From: Allolobophora icterica
Lineage: Eukaryota; Annelida; Clitellata; Crassiclitellata; Lumbricidae
Length of the DNA: 64,000 nt
Direction: 5' to 3'
Assembly (NCBI GenBank): GCA_963556255.1
Contig: OY744604.1
Location: forward strand, 96,873,261 to 96,937,260
Position 1 is the first letter of the stretch; the number at the start of each line of letters is the position of its first letter. A program made the position numbers and the translations under genes. The notes below the pieces were generated by a model. It saw only the letters and a program-made list of their open reading frames with translations, made no database searches and was not told where the DNA came from. Positions 42,527 to 53,704 of the stretch are shown piece by piece.

Positions 42527-44039
42527 GTAAGTAACCTTAAGATCATTACAGATATTCAGATACCCGGTACGTAAAAAATATCAAAATTTGTTATTAGTCT
42601 AACCATGTGGTTGGTAAAAGATTTTACAGTATATGTACCACCACATTGTGTAACCCAAGCGTAAAAAAGTTATCCCGCTAAAGTTAAGTTAAGTCAGCTT
42701 CTGCTGGAAGCAACGAAATTGACGGAGATATATTTTCAGATTAGCTAAGCATCCAAACCCAGTGAAATTTAAAAAAATATTAGTCCTTATAAAGTAGCAT
42801 AGCTGTCTGCAATAATGTAAACTGTCTTAAGTACTCGACCGTTTAAAGGACTTGAATTAAAATATTTAAGATAATAAATGTGAACGTAATGGAATTAATT
42901 ATTTGTTTTAGATTTCTCTTGGATCCGCCTGTCTCTACTAATAACGTTAACTTATGGAGCAACCGTCAGAGCTCAAACGACAGGCATACGTGAGTAGCTC
43001 TCTACAATTTCTAAGGAATATTACATTTGGGATAACATTTACGATACCAATTAGTCCTATCTGCTTTACCTTACAGTTTACCATACCAGACACTGCCTAA
43101 CACTACACTTTTCTTCAGGCTCTGTCCTTAGGCAAATGCAAACGTCCGATAATAGTAGAGGATGGTAGAAGATGATGGTATGGTAGAAGAAGGTAGATGA
43201 TGGTGCGGTTGAAGGTAGAAGACATAGTTCGGTAGAAAATGGTAGAAAGCGATGGCATGGTAGAAGATGGTAATAGACAATGGTACGGTAGAAGATGGTA
43301 GAAGACGATGGTACGGTAGAAGAGAGTAGAAGACGATGGTACGCTAAAAGATGGTACAAGGTGATGGTAGGGTAGCAGATTGCAGAAAAGTTACACCTGG
43401 ATATTGATCGAACCACCTGTGGAGGACAGTCATTCATCCAAACGTTGTGTTGGATATGTTTGTTTTGGATGCTTCAGCTGCATTTCGAGCAACGACGACC
43501 GGATACACCTACATCCCGACTGGAATAAACGTGACTGGAAAGCAGAGTCTTGTGCTACAGGTGCGATCAAATGACAATGCACAGGTGGCCATTGTTACTA
43601 CACCCGGTGATTACTACAACGATACGTTTGAAATCGTCTTTCGTTCCTTACCAGGAAGATACACCTTTGCCAAGTAGGTCGACATATCGAAACATTTACT
43701 TGAAGCATTACCCAAAAACTTTATAATAAATTAGATTTATTTATGTTTTTAATAATTTACTATAATAGTCTTTTGTGGAATGGTTTTATTATCGTTCAAT
43801 TTTTATTTATTGTTTGTTTTAATTTAATTCAATTAGCTGATTGTGTCAAAAGCCTTAAATCAATCATTAAGTAACTAAAAATAATAATTATTAATGTATT
43901 TATTTACTTTTGTTTGTTTTTATATTTATTCATTTATTCTGGAGTGTTGTGTTCACCAGTGAGATGGCAACTGGATAAAATCTGACGCATGCATTGAAGA
44001 AAGATAAGGTGAAATCATGAGTGAGGAAACGACATAATA

Positions 44040-44085
<46 letters not shown>

Positions 44086-45210
44086 TAGCTAAGTGGTCTG
44101 GGCATACGGAGGGTGTCATCGCTGGCGCTTCCTGCCTTCTTGGCTTCAGCCGCGGGCACTCTCCCCCTCCAAACCCTCATTTTAACCTCTATCCAGCTTA
44201 CATCGGATGCGCACTTCTTAGCCATGAAGTCCGAATGGATCTCCACGACGGAAATTGACGACGCAGAGAACATGCAGTCACATCAGCAGGCTCAATGGGA
44301 CAAGCCATTGTTGAAACAGACGGCCAACACACTGTTTCAAGACACAACAGACGTATACAACATCTCACGTTTAAAAGCAGTCTGTTCACTACACGCTAGT
44401 GATTGGCTATATGCCCTACCAATAACAGCTTGCGGACTGAGATTGGAAAACGAGGACGTGAGGGTCGCGGTCGGTCTACGCCTCGGTGCCTCAATATGCG
44501 AACCACACACATGTGCGTGCGGCGCTCGGATTGATGCCAGAGGCAGCAATGGCTTGTCCTGCTCTCTCGGCTTTGGCAGAGCTGCCAGACACAGCACGAT
44601 CAACGACATCATTTACCGCTCTCTCTCAAGGGCAGGCATCCCATCCATCAAAGAACCACCTGGACTGCTACGCTCAGATGGCAGAAGACCGGACGGCCTG
44701 ACAATGATTCCATGGCGTGCAGGCCGCCATCTGGTGTGGGACGCGACGGTGGCTGACACCCTTGCACCGTCGTATATTCAAGCCACAGCGGCGACAGCGG
44801 GTGCTGCAGCCGAGCTAGCCACAGAGAGAAAAAAGTCAAAATACAGCGCTCTTTTAAACACACACTTCTTCGTGCCCTTGGCTTTTGAGACTTTAGGTCC
44901 GATTGGCAACATAGGCCTGGACTTTTTAACAGACTTGGGTCGCAATCTGACACTGACAACAGGAGACAATAGGGAGACCTGCTTCTTGCTGCAACGCCTC
45001 TCAATCACCATTCAACGTTTTAACTCGGTGGCTTTTCATGGCACTCTAGTCGAGCCCGACCCGGAGGAGATGCAACCATTCCAGAATAATTAGTTTTCTT
45101 TTGTCTCCTGACAAATTTTTGTGACGCCCGAGGGATCATGTTTACCTCGGGACAACAAAAAAAAAATAATAATAATTATTATTATTATTATTCTTATAAT
45201 AATAATAATA

Positions 45211-45280
<70 letters not shown>

Positions 45281-48200
45281 TTCCGCAGCACTTTCCCTCT
45301 CTCGAATCCTGAGGAATAGAGGCCGTTCCAGATTATTTGCTTTAAAAAAAAAAAAAAATAATAATAATAATTATTATTATTATTATTATTATAGTAATAA
45401 TAGTAAATAACGTTGAAGTACCTGAGGGATCCTGTATACCTCGGGGAAAAAATAATAGTGATATTTGTGTTTATAGACAAGCTTACTGACAAATCGCAGT
45501 AAGTAACATTGAAACATATGACAGTACAGTTATAAAAAAAAACCCGAGTAGCAATGCCTTCAGTGCTATCCTCTGCTGGAACAGTGTCTTAGTTAAAGTA
45601 ACTTTTAGTTAACCGGCTGTACTCTTATTGTAATGGTTTGCGGTGTGTCAACCCAATGGTTGGAAATAAACGAATAACTGTTTCAGTATCATCATCATCA
45701 TCTTCATCATTATCATCATCATCTTCATCATCATCGTCATCATCGTCATCATCTTCTTCTTTCTCTTCTAATTGTCTTCTTCTTCGCAATCTTCTTATTT
45801 ACCTATTCTTAAGAAATTTTATTTAATTTCAAAGAAACTTTACAATGGCGGAAAAGGTGGTGACCATGGCTAAATCTGTGACGAATTTCATGAAGGATGG
45901 ACTGGAACCTGTTTGGTTCTGGATTTCCTGGTCGCAGGCAGTTCTGACGATTGGGACAGGGAAGGTCGTTGGTAAAGATACCTTTCTCATCCATAACGAT
46001 GGCCTTCGAATACGCTCAGCCACAACTATCGCCGTCAGTTCTTACGCAGCGTTTACAGCCGACTGGATGATTCCCTACGACCAAGGCAATGAAGGTCGGT
46101 AAATAAACTTTACCTGGAAATTTAGGAATATCTTAAATAACGATGATTCCCTACGACCAAGGCAATGAAGGTCGGTAAATAAACTTTACCTGGAAATTTA
46201 GGAATATCTTAAATAACGATGATTCCCTACGACCAAGGCAATGAAGGTCGGTAAATAAACTTTACCTGGAAATTTAGGAATATCTTAAATAACTGAAACA
46301 GAGTTATTGCAATCGTAGATTCCATATTTCTTTTGCAGAAGAGAAGAAATGTAGAGCAGTCTTTTGAGCTGGATCTGAGGCAGCCATGGGTGTGAACTCT
46401 TAGCGCCTTCATTTTCTTAGAGTATGAGGTCGGATTGCTAGTCATCTACCTTGCCTCCCAGTCTTCCCACTGACATTGTACGATCAGTGCACTCGTTATA
46501 GATGAGTTGACTAGGAGCGCAGCTGAAATCGAAGTATCGAAACAAATTTCTGCCTCAAGATTTGAAGATTTCAACCCCAAACTCACGGTTTACAGTCCAG
46601 CATGCTAACCGTTAGATTGGAATAGACTATTGCACACCACTATTTCTAAAGCATTTGCTTAAAACAGGGGTGGCCAGCCTTTTCTTGCATACGGGCCACT
46701 ATAATTTTTGGAAAGCATGCGGAGGGCCAGCCGCAAATGATTTTCTTCGGCGCCTCGAAAGAAATTTAAGAAAATACAAATGTTTAATATTATTTATATT
46801 CTTAAAAAGTCGCAAAACAGGTATTATTAGGTCACTAGAACTTACATCTCTAAATTTCCTTCCTGATTAACTGAAACAGAGTCATTTAGTCAGTGTGAAA
46901 CATGGGCTTGTTTGCCAGTTTTAAGAAGTGGTCGTATAAGACAAAAAACATTAATTTAAAAAGTGGGCTTGCGGGCCGCCAATGAGCAGCTCGCGGGCCG
47001 CATTTGGCCCGCGGGCCGCAGGTTGGCCACCCCTGGCTTAAAAGCTGAGTTCAGCACCAGATTTTTTACGATCGTCCTTATAGATGCCATGAATTGCGTT
47101 AAAAGGTGAGAACTTGAGCGTAAAACGGTTTATTGATACGCGAAGAAAATAGGTAAGTTTCCAAAATAGAGTGGGAAACAGTTTTCTTGAACCCTTTACA
47201 ATATTGGACTTTTGTGCCCAGTTATTTTACTCTCGAACTTTGCTTCATGTTAGACTTTGAAACTCTTTAAAATATTGCATAATTGATATTATACTAATGT
47301 AAAGCAGTGTAGTGTAATTTGGTCTGATATGATGCAGAGCAATTTAATGTGAGATATTGCATCGTATGTTCGTCTTATCTTCAACTGTGCTATGAATTTG
47401 CACAGACTATGTTTTAGCTTTCATTTCTAAGACAGACAATTCTTTCCCCTTTGGCTTCCAACAGACATGTGTGTGTTTTAATGACAATTTATTTTCCCAA
47501 TATTTCTCTGTGTACCCGTGCATTAACTTTATACCAGATTTTTATTTTGACATACTGATGAATATTTGTTACATATGTCAAACATGTCCATTTATACAGC
47601 AACATAAATTATCCAACTTCTGACTACCATTTTTGAAGTCTAGGTTTTAGGAGGAGCAGACATTCAGCATTGATTGGTTTACCTGTGGAACTTTGTCTTT
47701 TTTAGTATTCACAGGTGTAGACATCCCCTTCAGCATCCAATTCCTTGGTAAGTAATATTGTGAAGGAGAAATACCTGCTAGCTTGTCAAAACGGCTCTAT
47801 ACGGGACTCCATATGGAAATGTGGATCCTGTATGGAATCCATCTGGGCATACTGGTAGGGATGCTCAGTCAATAAGATGGATAAGTCCGTTTCGACCTTC
47901 AAAGGTTTGTTACTTTGGTTAGTTTATCATAAAATCTTGCGATACTAATTTTAATTGCAATTTTTTGTAGCGCAACTCCCTGAGAGACGGTGAGATTAGT
48001 TCTAGATTTTGAGAATTAATTTCGAAATACTTTGCGTGGAACATTCTTTCCAGATATTACAAAAAATCGTTACTACTAGCAGACAGATTAAACAATGGAA
48101 GACCTATAAATTTAGGTGACAACATTGTAATTTGTAAATGGTAATTGTAGATTTATATTGTGACACTTCGCAAAAAACTCGAGGACATCAGCATTCCAAA

Positions 48201-48698
48201 ATGACGTCGCTATACAGAATTGAAAATTATCATTGTTTATATATTTTTTGCCGCCCGAGGTGTGACCCTGGGGCTCTTAGAGATTGAGAAGGTGCGTGGT
48301 TAAATTGGTTTACTGTGCCTCATCCTCCCCCATTTAATTCTAATTGTTTATATTATTAGTATTTGCTATAATTGTCTTTTCCGTTGCCGTTCTTGTGATG
48401 CATTCATTAAAATATACCAATCACGAAAGTGTAGTTGTATTGTTTTAGATTTTGATGAAAACGTATGCAAAGGTGAGTAGCGCTTTTCCCTTCTCTGCTG
48501 ATTCTAACATTGGACTAACATAATTATCTTTGACTTAGTAATGCGGGAAAAACTTGCAGCTTATCTCAACCGTATTCCAACTGACAGACTGACTGATTGA
48601 CTGACAGACTGACTGACTGACTGACTGACTGATTGATTGACTGACTGACTGACTGACTGACTGACCGACCGACTGACTGACAGACTGACTGACCGACC

Positions 48699-48729
<31 letters not shown>

Positions 48730-51700
48730 TGACTGACTGACTGACTGACTGACTGACTGACTGACTGACTGACTGACGGACCAACCGACTGACTGACTGA
48801 CTGACCGACTGACTGATCGACTGATTCGCTCACTGACTGATCGACTTGCTGACTGACTAACTGACTGACTGGTAGACTTTTTTGACTGAATGACTGACTA
48901 ACTATATGCCTGACTAAGAATATTGGGTCCAATCTAAGTAAACTAATGCTGCTTAAGTTACTTTAAGTTTAGAGTTAAAATGCTTTCTATAAACGCGTCA
49001 ATCGAAGTAATAGACCTTGTTGTTCCTGTACAGATGTGATATTTCCTGGAGCTCCGGATGTGACTTCTGTCGTCAACATTCAACCTGTCCTTCAGGGAAG
49101 AACTTCGATATTATTTAAAACGGATAGCTATTCGTCTTTCATCAACGTTTTCATGATTACCGACGATCAAACGGAATACTCGATGACAGGCCTTCCTCTT
49201 GGTGTATACATTTACAAGTAGGCATATACAAATTCAGCCATCTCCATTTCATATTCAATGTGATGTATTGAGATGTTATGTAACGTAATACAAAGTTTGA
49301 CATTATTCTAAGCAATTCGATATAATAGTCTAAAGTGCTTTACAGAATCGTGAGAAGAAAGCACAGCCCTGCGCCGACTTCATAGTGTCATAGTGACCTT
49401 AGACTTCATGGGTCCAGCTGGTTTCTAAAATGATAGTGGACTGTCTCCGTTATAAGGGTTTAAGGTTTATGGATAGTCTGGGCCACCACACGAATAGAGT
49501 TCCGAATCACCTAAACTTTGTTCCTGTTGATTGAACAGAAATTCAGTAAATGAAATTAATGCGATGAGGTTACGTAGCGCATTTAAGAAACCGGAGTTAT
49601 GCGATGGATATCAATCTGAAAGATGCAAGCTTTCTTGCATAGTGTTGTTTCCACACAATCATGAATTGTCCGTTAGGGTTAAAACTAATAGTTTTATTAA
49701 TGAATTATCTATCTATTCCTCCTGATTTTGCTCGCTATACCATGTTCATTGTCCAACATCCATATAGTCATCCGCCTGTCTATCTCTCTGGCATTTAGAT
49801 CTGGACTTGGAACAGAACTTGACTACAACTGTTTAACCGATTTTTTTATTTGTAACTGAGTGCATACAAAGAATTAATGACCTGGTTTCTAAGACTTAGC
49901 TATTTCGGCGCCAAAGAAACCAGAAGATTACGATACGGTTAGGATACGAAGTTAGCCAGCCACGGAAAACTGTCGAATTAGACGTTTGCTTGACATATTA
50001 TATAAATTATTTTTAATATAAAAATAATAAATAAATATCTCTTATATAGTTTCCCAGCTCTGTGTGTCCATAGTAAGATAAATGCTTTGGAATGTTCTAT
50101 GCCTGATAGGCCCTTGAGCGCATTCCTACGCTGACACACCATTGGGCAACGTCTCTAAGACCCCCGCCCTAGCTCTGTCCCTCCTTCCCTCCCTCCTCTT
50201 TCACGCACTCCCTCCCGGCATCACTCCCTCATTATGGCACATGAACTGACGGTAGGTTGAGGGAAGGAGGAGCAAAGACATGGCGAAGACTTATGAGCCT
50301 AAACATAGATTGTTCACGTGCAATACAGGTCAAATACTCTATTCTTCGTAGTTTTTAATAATTTCTTCTAACAGTCAACACGACGTCATAAAACTGAAAA
50401 ATGCTATATTGTTGGTAAATAGTCCTTAAAAATTTGGTGGTCCCATGAATGAAAAAAGTCTCCAAGACCGACGATTATGTTTAAATCATGAGCGACGTTT
50501 CAACCCGTAAACCCGTCATATATGACGGGCAGATACTCTAGCAACATTAATAAAGAAGAGAAAAATTTACAAGAAAGGCACGATTGAAGTTAAATACCTG
50601 GGCGTTTACTTTATCGCTCTGTAGTGTTGTTTATGAATTTCTCTTCTCATTCAGGTCTGGTGTATCGAGAGCAGCCGGTAGAGTGGCGTGGTTGCCTCCG
50701 ATCAGTGGCCCAGATGGACTGTACTGGTTGTCTTGGTCGGAAGGGATGATATCGGTTGGACGGGGCGCTGTACTTGGCCAAAACACCCTTGTCCTTACCC
50801 TTGAACATACGAATATCACCTTCACGAACATAACGATGGTGTTTAATGGATCTTTGACCGTTCCCTTCGGCTATTACTTTGGATATTCAGGTTAGAAAGA
50901 AAGAGATAGGGATTCTTGAAGAGCTACCTGTTAAGAAGGTATACTCGTCATGATGATTATGACGGTGAACACGGCAGTTTATTGGTTGCATGCTCGACTC
51001 TGCGCGAAGAAAAAGAGTTCGAACCTCACCATTCACAGATACTGTATGGGGACCTTGACAAAGTCCTTCACTCACAGTTGCTCAGCGCCATCGATTAATG
51101 CTTTGATAATTAGACAATGGCGATAAACAAACGCATAATAATAGCAACAACAATAATAACAACAATAATGATATATTATTAAATTATAATGTAAAAATAA
51201 TACTATTAGTAAAGCTCGCAAATTCTCATTGGCTCTCAAACATCTGGATATCTAACTGCTCTTCACCTGTCGACTGATTGACCGCACCATATTTTTATGC
51301 GCTAATTTGTTTATAATGATAATGATGTAGGTGTGTATCAAATCGCTTCATACTGCGCATTTTGAGTACCTCAACAAAAGCGCTGACCAAGGGGGCATTT
51401 GCCCCTCCCTGTTTTTGGGGGAAAAAAGAAAAAAATGTAAAAAGAAAAGGAGGAAGCAGAAAGGGGTAAAATAGGAAAAAAGAAACTCGTTTGCAGCACT
51501 GGCTTACAGTTTTGCACATGTAGACTAAATATAAACATGGGCAACGATCCCGAGGGGTTGAAGGGGACAAGGCCCCCACCATTAACAGTGAGTGGATATA
51601 GTGTACTGTTGTCCCCATATGGTGGAAAGACTTTTCGCCCCCTGGAAAAAGCTGAAATGACGTCCCTGCTGACTATATGGTTATCTAAATAATCTAAACA

Positions 51701-52817
51701 GTCCATCTAATTTAACTGATCTATTCTCTATCTATTTTATTTGGCTACACTGGTTACAGCGCACGTCCCATGAGCGTCTGGGGTGCGGTTACCGGTTTAT
51801 ATACCGATGGTGGCTTGTTTAAGAGATTCAAATCTCTGGCTAGTACGGTCCCTACAAGGAGACCTCAACTGACGAGAAGTGGTGAAGGATCTCACCTGAT
51901 CAATTTATTGAAACAATGAATAGGGTCAAGGCCGTATGGTGAATAAGGTATTACCATTATCATGATTATGAATATGATCATGGTACGTCAATGATCATAT
52001 GGTCCTTGGTTTATTTAAAGTACAATTGAAACGCTACCTACAGTCTGTCCTCGCAGATTTAATTGTTTGTATGGTTTGTTACTGTTTTTACCTTGCACTG
52101 CACTGTTTCGATTTTTCGCCTATGATTTGAGATGTTGTTTGAAATTATCATGAAATTGTGTGTTGAACTGGCCGCTTGTAAAATGTTTATGTGAGAGGGT
52201 AATCCAGGCTCTAGCGGGACTTTTGACCCTTTTGGATTACCCTTTTGATGCCAGCACTTGTAATGCTATGGGCGAAACTGTCATAATTTGATTTGTCTGT
52301 TGTGTGGTGCTTCAATAAACAATTCAATCAATCAACAAAAATTCTTGACAGGTGACAGTCATCTAGGGCAGAATCATGATCATGACCGTCGTCATAGAAC
52401 GCGTGTACATTTAAATTTATGAATTTGAATTCATGTATTTGACCTAATATGCTCATTACTCTACAAGCATTTTGTTCTTGAAGATGCGGACATGTTTTCA
52501 ATGCATTCCATTTGTGCAACGTAGCTCTAACTCGCGACGTCGATTCCCGTGTGAGAACGCTACAGCTGAAGAAAGTAGCAACCGACGCATGCATCAGCGC
52601 CTGTTCGACGGAGACAGTGGATAACCCCAGCTGCAGTCTGACGTTCTGCTCCAACGCCTGCATATCGAACACCAACTGCACTGCGTTCTGTATACGTCAG
52701 CCAACGTCTGTCGGTCAACCGTGTACATGTGAACTGCAGTCGATACCAGGCAGTCCACTGTCGGATGTACTAATGCGACCGGAGAAAGGAGCTTCCTATT
52801 GGAAGATGGTCATCTAA
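42481..52817 (+). CDS. nine-exon gene: secreted protein with two FAMeT-like domains and PAN-like C-terminus
   Basis: Exons by eye: 42481-42526, 42912-42989, 43430-43673, 45835-46094, 47706-47747, 48449-48472, 49034-49217, 50655-50890 and 52525-52817. All introns are GT-AG, every phase joins, and the total of 1,407 nt is exactly 469 codons including TAA. The product has a signal-peptide-like start (IRLSLLITLTYGATVRAQ). FAMeT-like domain 1 is in exons 3-4 (SLVLQVRSNDNAQVAIVTT, VWFWISW, IGTGKVVGKDTFL). A short linker with one Cys is in exons 5-6. A more diverged domain 2 is in exons 7-8 (WLSWSEGMISVGRGAVLGQN). The Cys-rich last exon has NACISNTNCTAFC, like PAN/apple modules. It is probably extracellular; ligand binding is inferred. 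AATAAA lies at 52984. Paralogue of the minus-strand gene at 1-4.5 kb. Confidence 0.78.
42912..42989 (+). CDS. exon 2 (signal-peptide core), right FAMeT gene
   Basis: Acceptor TTTGTTTTAG and donor GTGAGT; phase 1 to phase 1. Of three frames only the one joined to exon 1 is open and reads as a signal peptide. Confidence 0.65.
43140..43376. repeat. intronic GGTAGAAGATGATGGTACGG-type minisatellite
   Basis: Irregular tandem array of GGTAGAAGA and GATGGTA units in intron 2. Confidence 0.8.
43430..43673 (+). CDS. exon 3: first half of FAMeT-like domain 1
   Basis: Acceptor AGGACAG and donor GTAGGT; 244 nt, phase 1 in, phase 2 out. Encodes INVTGKQSLVLQVRSNDNAQ, then VAIVTTPGDY and FEIVFRSLPG. Confidence 0.78.
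44041..44085. repeat. (AAT)n microsatellite 5' of LINE fragment
   Basis: AAT array directly abutting the start of LINE-derived sequence. Confidence 0.95.
44086..45165 (+). mobile_element. LINE 3' fragment (I/Nimb-like, TAA-repeat tail) in intron 3
   Basis: A 5'-truncated non-LTR retrotransposon: the C-terminal part of ORF2, a 3' hairpin CCCGAGGGATCATGTTTACC-TCGGG at 45127-45151, and a tail that becomes TAA/ATT repeats. TAA-type tails are a known habit of the I superfamily. It lies in the sense orientation in the host intron. Confidence 0.75.
44113..45093 (+). CDS. LINE ORF2 C-terminal region, truncated
   Basis: A 326-codon open frame with no reverse-transcriptase motifs left. It holds the post-RT domain: WLYALPITACGLRLENEDVR, CACGARIDARGSNGLSC, RPDGLTMIPW, VWDATVADTLAPSY and FETLGPIGN. 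The CxC...C pattern is a conserved Cys motif of LINE ORF2 C-termini. The frame ends naturally just before the 3' hairpin. It is intact for its length, so insertion was recent relative to the copy at 10.3 kb. Confidence 0.75.
   Translation: MSSLALPAFLASAAGTLPLQTLILTSIQLTSDAHFLAMKSEWISTTEIDDAENMQSHQQAQWDKPLLKQTANTLFQDTTDVYNISRLKAVCSLHASDWLYALPITACGLRLENEDVRVAVGLRLGASICEPHTCACGARIDARGSNGLSCSLGFGRAARHSTINDIIYRSLSRAGIPSIKEPPGLLRSDGRRPDGLTMIPWRAGRHLVWDATVADTLAPSYIQATAATAGAAAELATERKKSKYSALLNTHFFVPLAFETLGPIGNIGLDFLTDLGRNLTLTTGDNRETCFLLQRLSITIQRFNSVAFHGTLVEPDPEEMQPFQNN
45165..45445. repeat. ATT/AAT arrays with second LINE hairpin
   Basis: Blocks of AAT and ATT repeats alternate with unique sequence and end at a further CCTGAGGGATCCTGTATACC-TCGGG hairpin (45421-45445). 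This suggests tandem or nested LINE tails. Confidence 0.8.
45690..45765. repeat. (ATC)n microsatellite
   Basis: CATCATCATC with TTC interruptions, about 70 bases before exon 4. Confidence 0.9.
45835..46094 (+). CDS. exon 4: second half of FAMeT-like domain 1
   Basis: Acceptor TTTCAAAG and donor GTCGGT; 260 nt, phase 2 in, phase 1 out. Contains PVWFWISWSQAVLTIGTGKV and DWMIPYDQGNEG. Its 3' end and donor lie in a 76-bp triplication. Confidence 0.78.
46066..46293 (+). repeat. 76-bp exact triplication of an exon 3' end plus splice donor
   Basis: GATGATTCCCTACGACCAAG begins at 46066, 46142 and 46218. Each unit includes the last 29 coding bases, the donor GAAG-GTCGGT and 47 intronic bases. Use of a downstream donor would read into an immediate TAA. 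Confidence 0.97.
46480..46622 (-). repeat. tRNA-derived SINE in intron 4
   Basis: On the minus strand, AACGGTTAGCATGCTGGACT (A box) and GGGGTTGAAATC (B box) are about 35 bases apart, the spacing of a tRNA promoter. The downstream body resembles the region around 5640-5720. Confidence 0.5.
46665..47035. mobile_element. hAT MITE (371 bp) in intron 4
   Basis: Terminal repeats CAGGGGTGGCCAGCC and inverse GGTTGGCCACCCCTG (one mismatch), flanked by a perfect 8-bp duplication GCTTAAAA (46657-46664, 47036-47043). The interior has TIR-proximal GGGCCAGCCGCAAATGA and GCGGGCCGC blocks and no ORF. Confidence 0.92.
47706..47747 (+). CDS. exon 5 (42-nt linker), right FAMeT gene
   Basis: Between TTTTTTTAG-like acceptor and GTAAGT donor, encoding FTGVDIPFSIQFL in phase 1-1. 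An acceptor nine bases later (CAG at 47714) would shorten it in frame. The exon can be skipped without a frame change. Confidence 0.5.
48449..48472 (+). CDS. exon 6 (24-nt micro-exon), right FAMeT gene
   Basis: TTGTTTTAG acceptor, GTGAGT donor, phase 1-1, encoding FDENVCK. Exact length match to the left gene's micro-exon. Confidence 0.7.
48577..48870. repeat. (GACT)n microsatellite
   Basis: GACT units with periodic GACC and GACA variants. Apparent Ser/Val/Gln-rich proteins on the minus strand are artefacts. Confidence 0.97.
49034..49217 (+). CDS. exon 7: first half of FAMeT-like domain 2
   Basis: Acceptor CTGTACAG and donor GTAGGC; 184 nt, phase 1 in, phase 2 out. Encodes VIFPGAPDVTSVVNIQPVLQ and a GVYIYK end. 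Confidence 0.75.
49260..50600. other. intron 7, nothing recognised
   Basis: No terminal repeats, array or exon-like frame stands out, apart from a CCCTCC-rich patch at 50160-50220. Confidence 0.5.
50655..50890 (+). CDS. exon 8: second half of FAMeT-like domain 2
   Basis: Acceptor CATTCAG and donor GTTAGA; 236 nt, phase 2 in, phase 1 out. Contains GLYWLSWSEGMISVGRGAVL and GQNTLVL, the most family-like part of domain 2. Confidence 0.78.
51995..52340 (+). mobile_element. probable LINE 3' end (CAAT-type tail)
   Basis: Ends with CTTCAATAAACAATTCAATC, a poly-A-signal-like string running into short CAAT units, as in CR1/L2-type 3' ends. No coding frame survives. Confidence 0.4.
52525..52817 (+). 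CDS. exon 9 (last): Cys-rich PAN-like domain
   Basis: Acceptor CAACGTAG, then 97 codons including TAA at 52815. Nine cysteines with the pattern C...C.....CTAFC......C.CEL typical of PAN/apple modules. Confidence 0.72.
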
Positions 52818-52983
52818 ATCAAACAATCAAACAGCGATATGTTGAATGGTCGATTCAACGTTCGCCTTGTGACGAGACAACTATTAGAGTTTTTTTGGAG
52901 GGAGCTGTTGCTTTGTAGTGACCTTGAGAAAAAACTTAAAAATGATGATAGTTGGATGTTGACGATATAAATTGACGATATAC

Positions 52984-52989
52984 AATAAA
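52984..52989 (+). terminator. AATAAA polyadenylation signal
   Basis: The first AATAAA after the stop codon of the right FAMeT gene, 167 bases downstream. Confidence 0.6.
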
Positions 52990-53512
52990 ATTGTACTGTC
53001 CACATTGAAAAAGGTTGAGATGAATCCCCCCAAAATCATAAGAGGGCCTAGTTTCAAATTCTTATAAGTTCCTCCAGCATTTTTGGTGATATTTACCATT
53101 CAAAAATGTATACATAAACGCGTGTGTAATTTAAAAAAACATTGCAAGACATGGCTCAGACATCGTTTGTTCCTTTTTTATCGAAGAAATCGACCAATCA
53201 TGATGCGACACTTGGACCTCTAGCGAAAGTGGACATAGACTGAGTACACTGACCTTGCAATGCAGGTGGAAAGTGAGGTGACGAGGGAGAGGACTGGACA
53301 CCCTCCCATACACCTCCGATTGGTTAGATGCATGGCATGTAAGTCTGCTACAGATCCAGTGTTCTCTGTTCCGGTTGAGATCAACAGATGGCAGTAGTAA
53401 AGTTCGGTGTTTGATAGTCTTTTCCTTTTTTTCTAGGGAACGAATAGTTGTCAAACACCAAAACAATCGTATTAATAGCAAAACTGACGCTACATCTTCA
53501 ACCCAGCACAAA

Positions 53513-53622
53513 CACTACTACTACTACTATTACTTCTACTATTATCGCTGCTACCATTACAACTGCTGTTACTAGTATCACTATCACTACTACTACTACT
53601 ACTACTGCTACTACTACTACTG

Positions 53623-53704
<82 letters not shown>
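53513..53704. repeat. (CTA)n microsatellite, left half
   Basis: CTA array ending exactly at the hAT element; its other half resumes at 54742. Confidence 0.95.

Noticed and set aside
51371..51706. Possible MITE with a GAAATGACGTCCCTG end
   Set aside because: No matching inverted partner or flanking duplication could be found.
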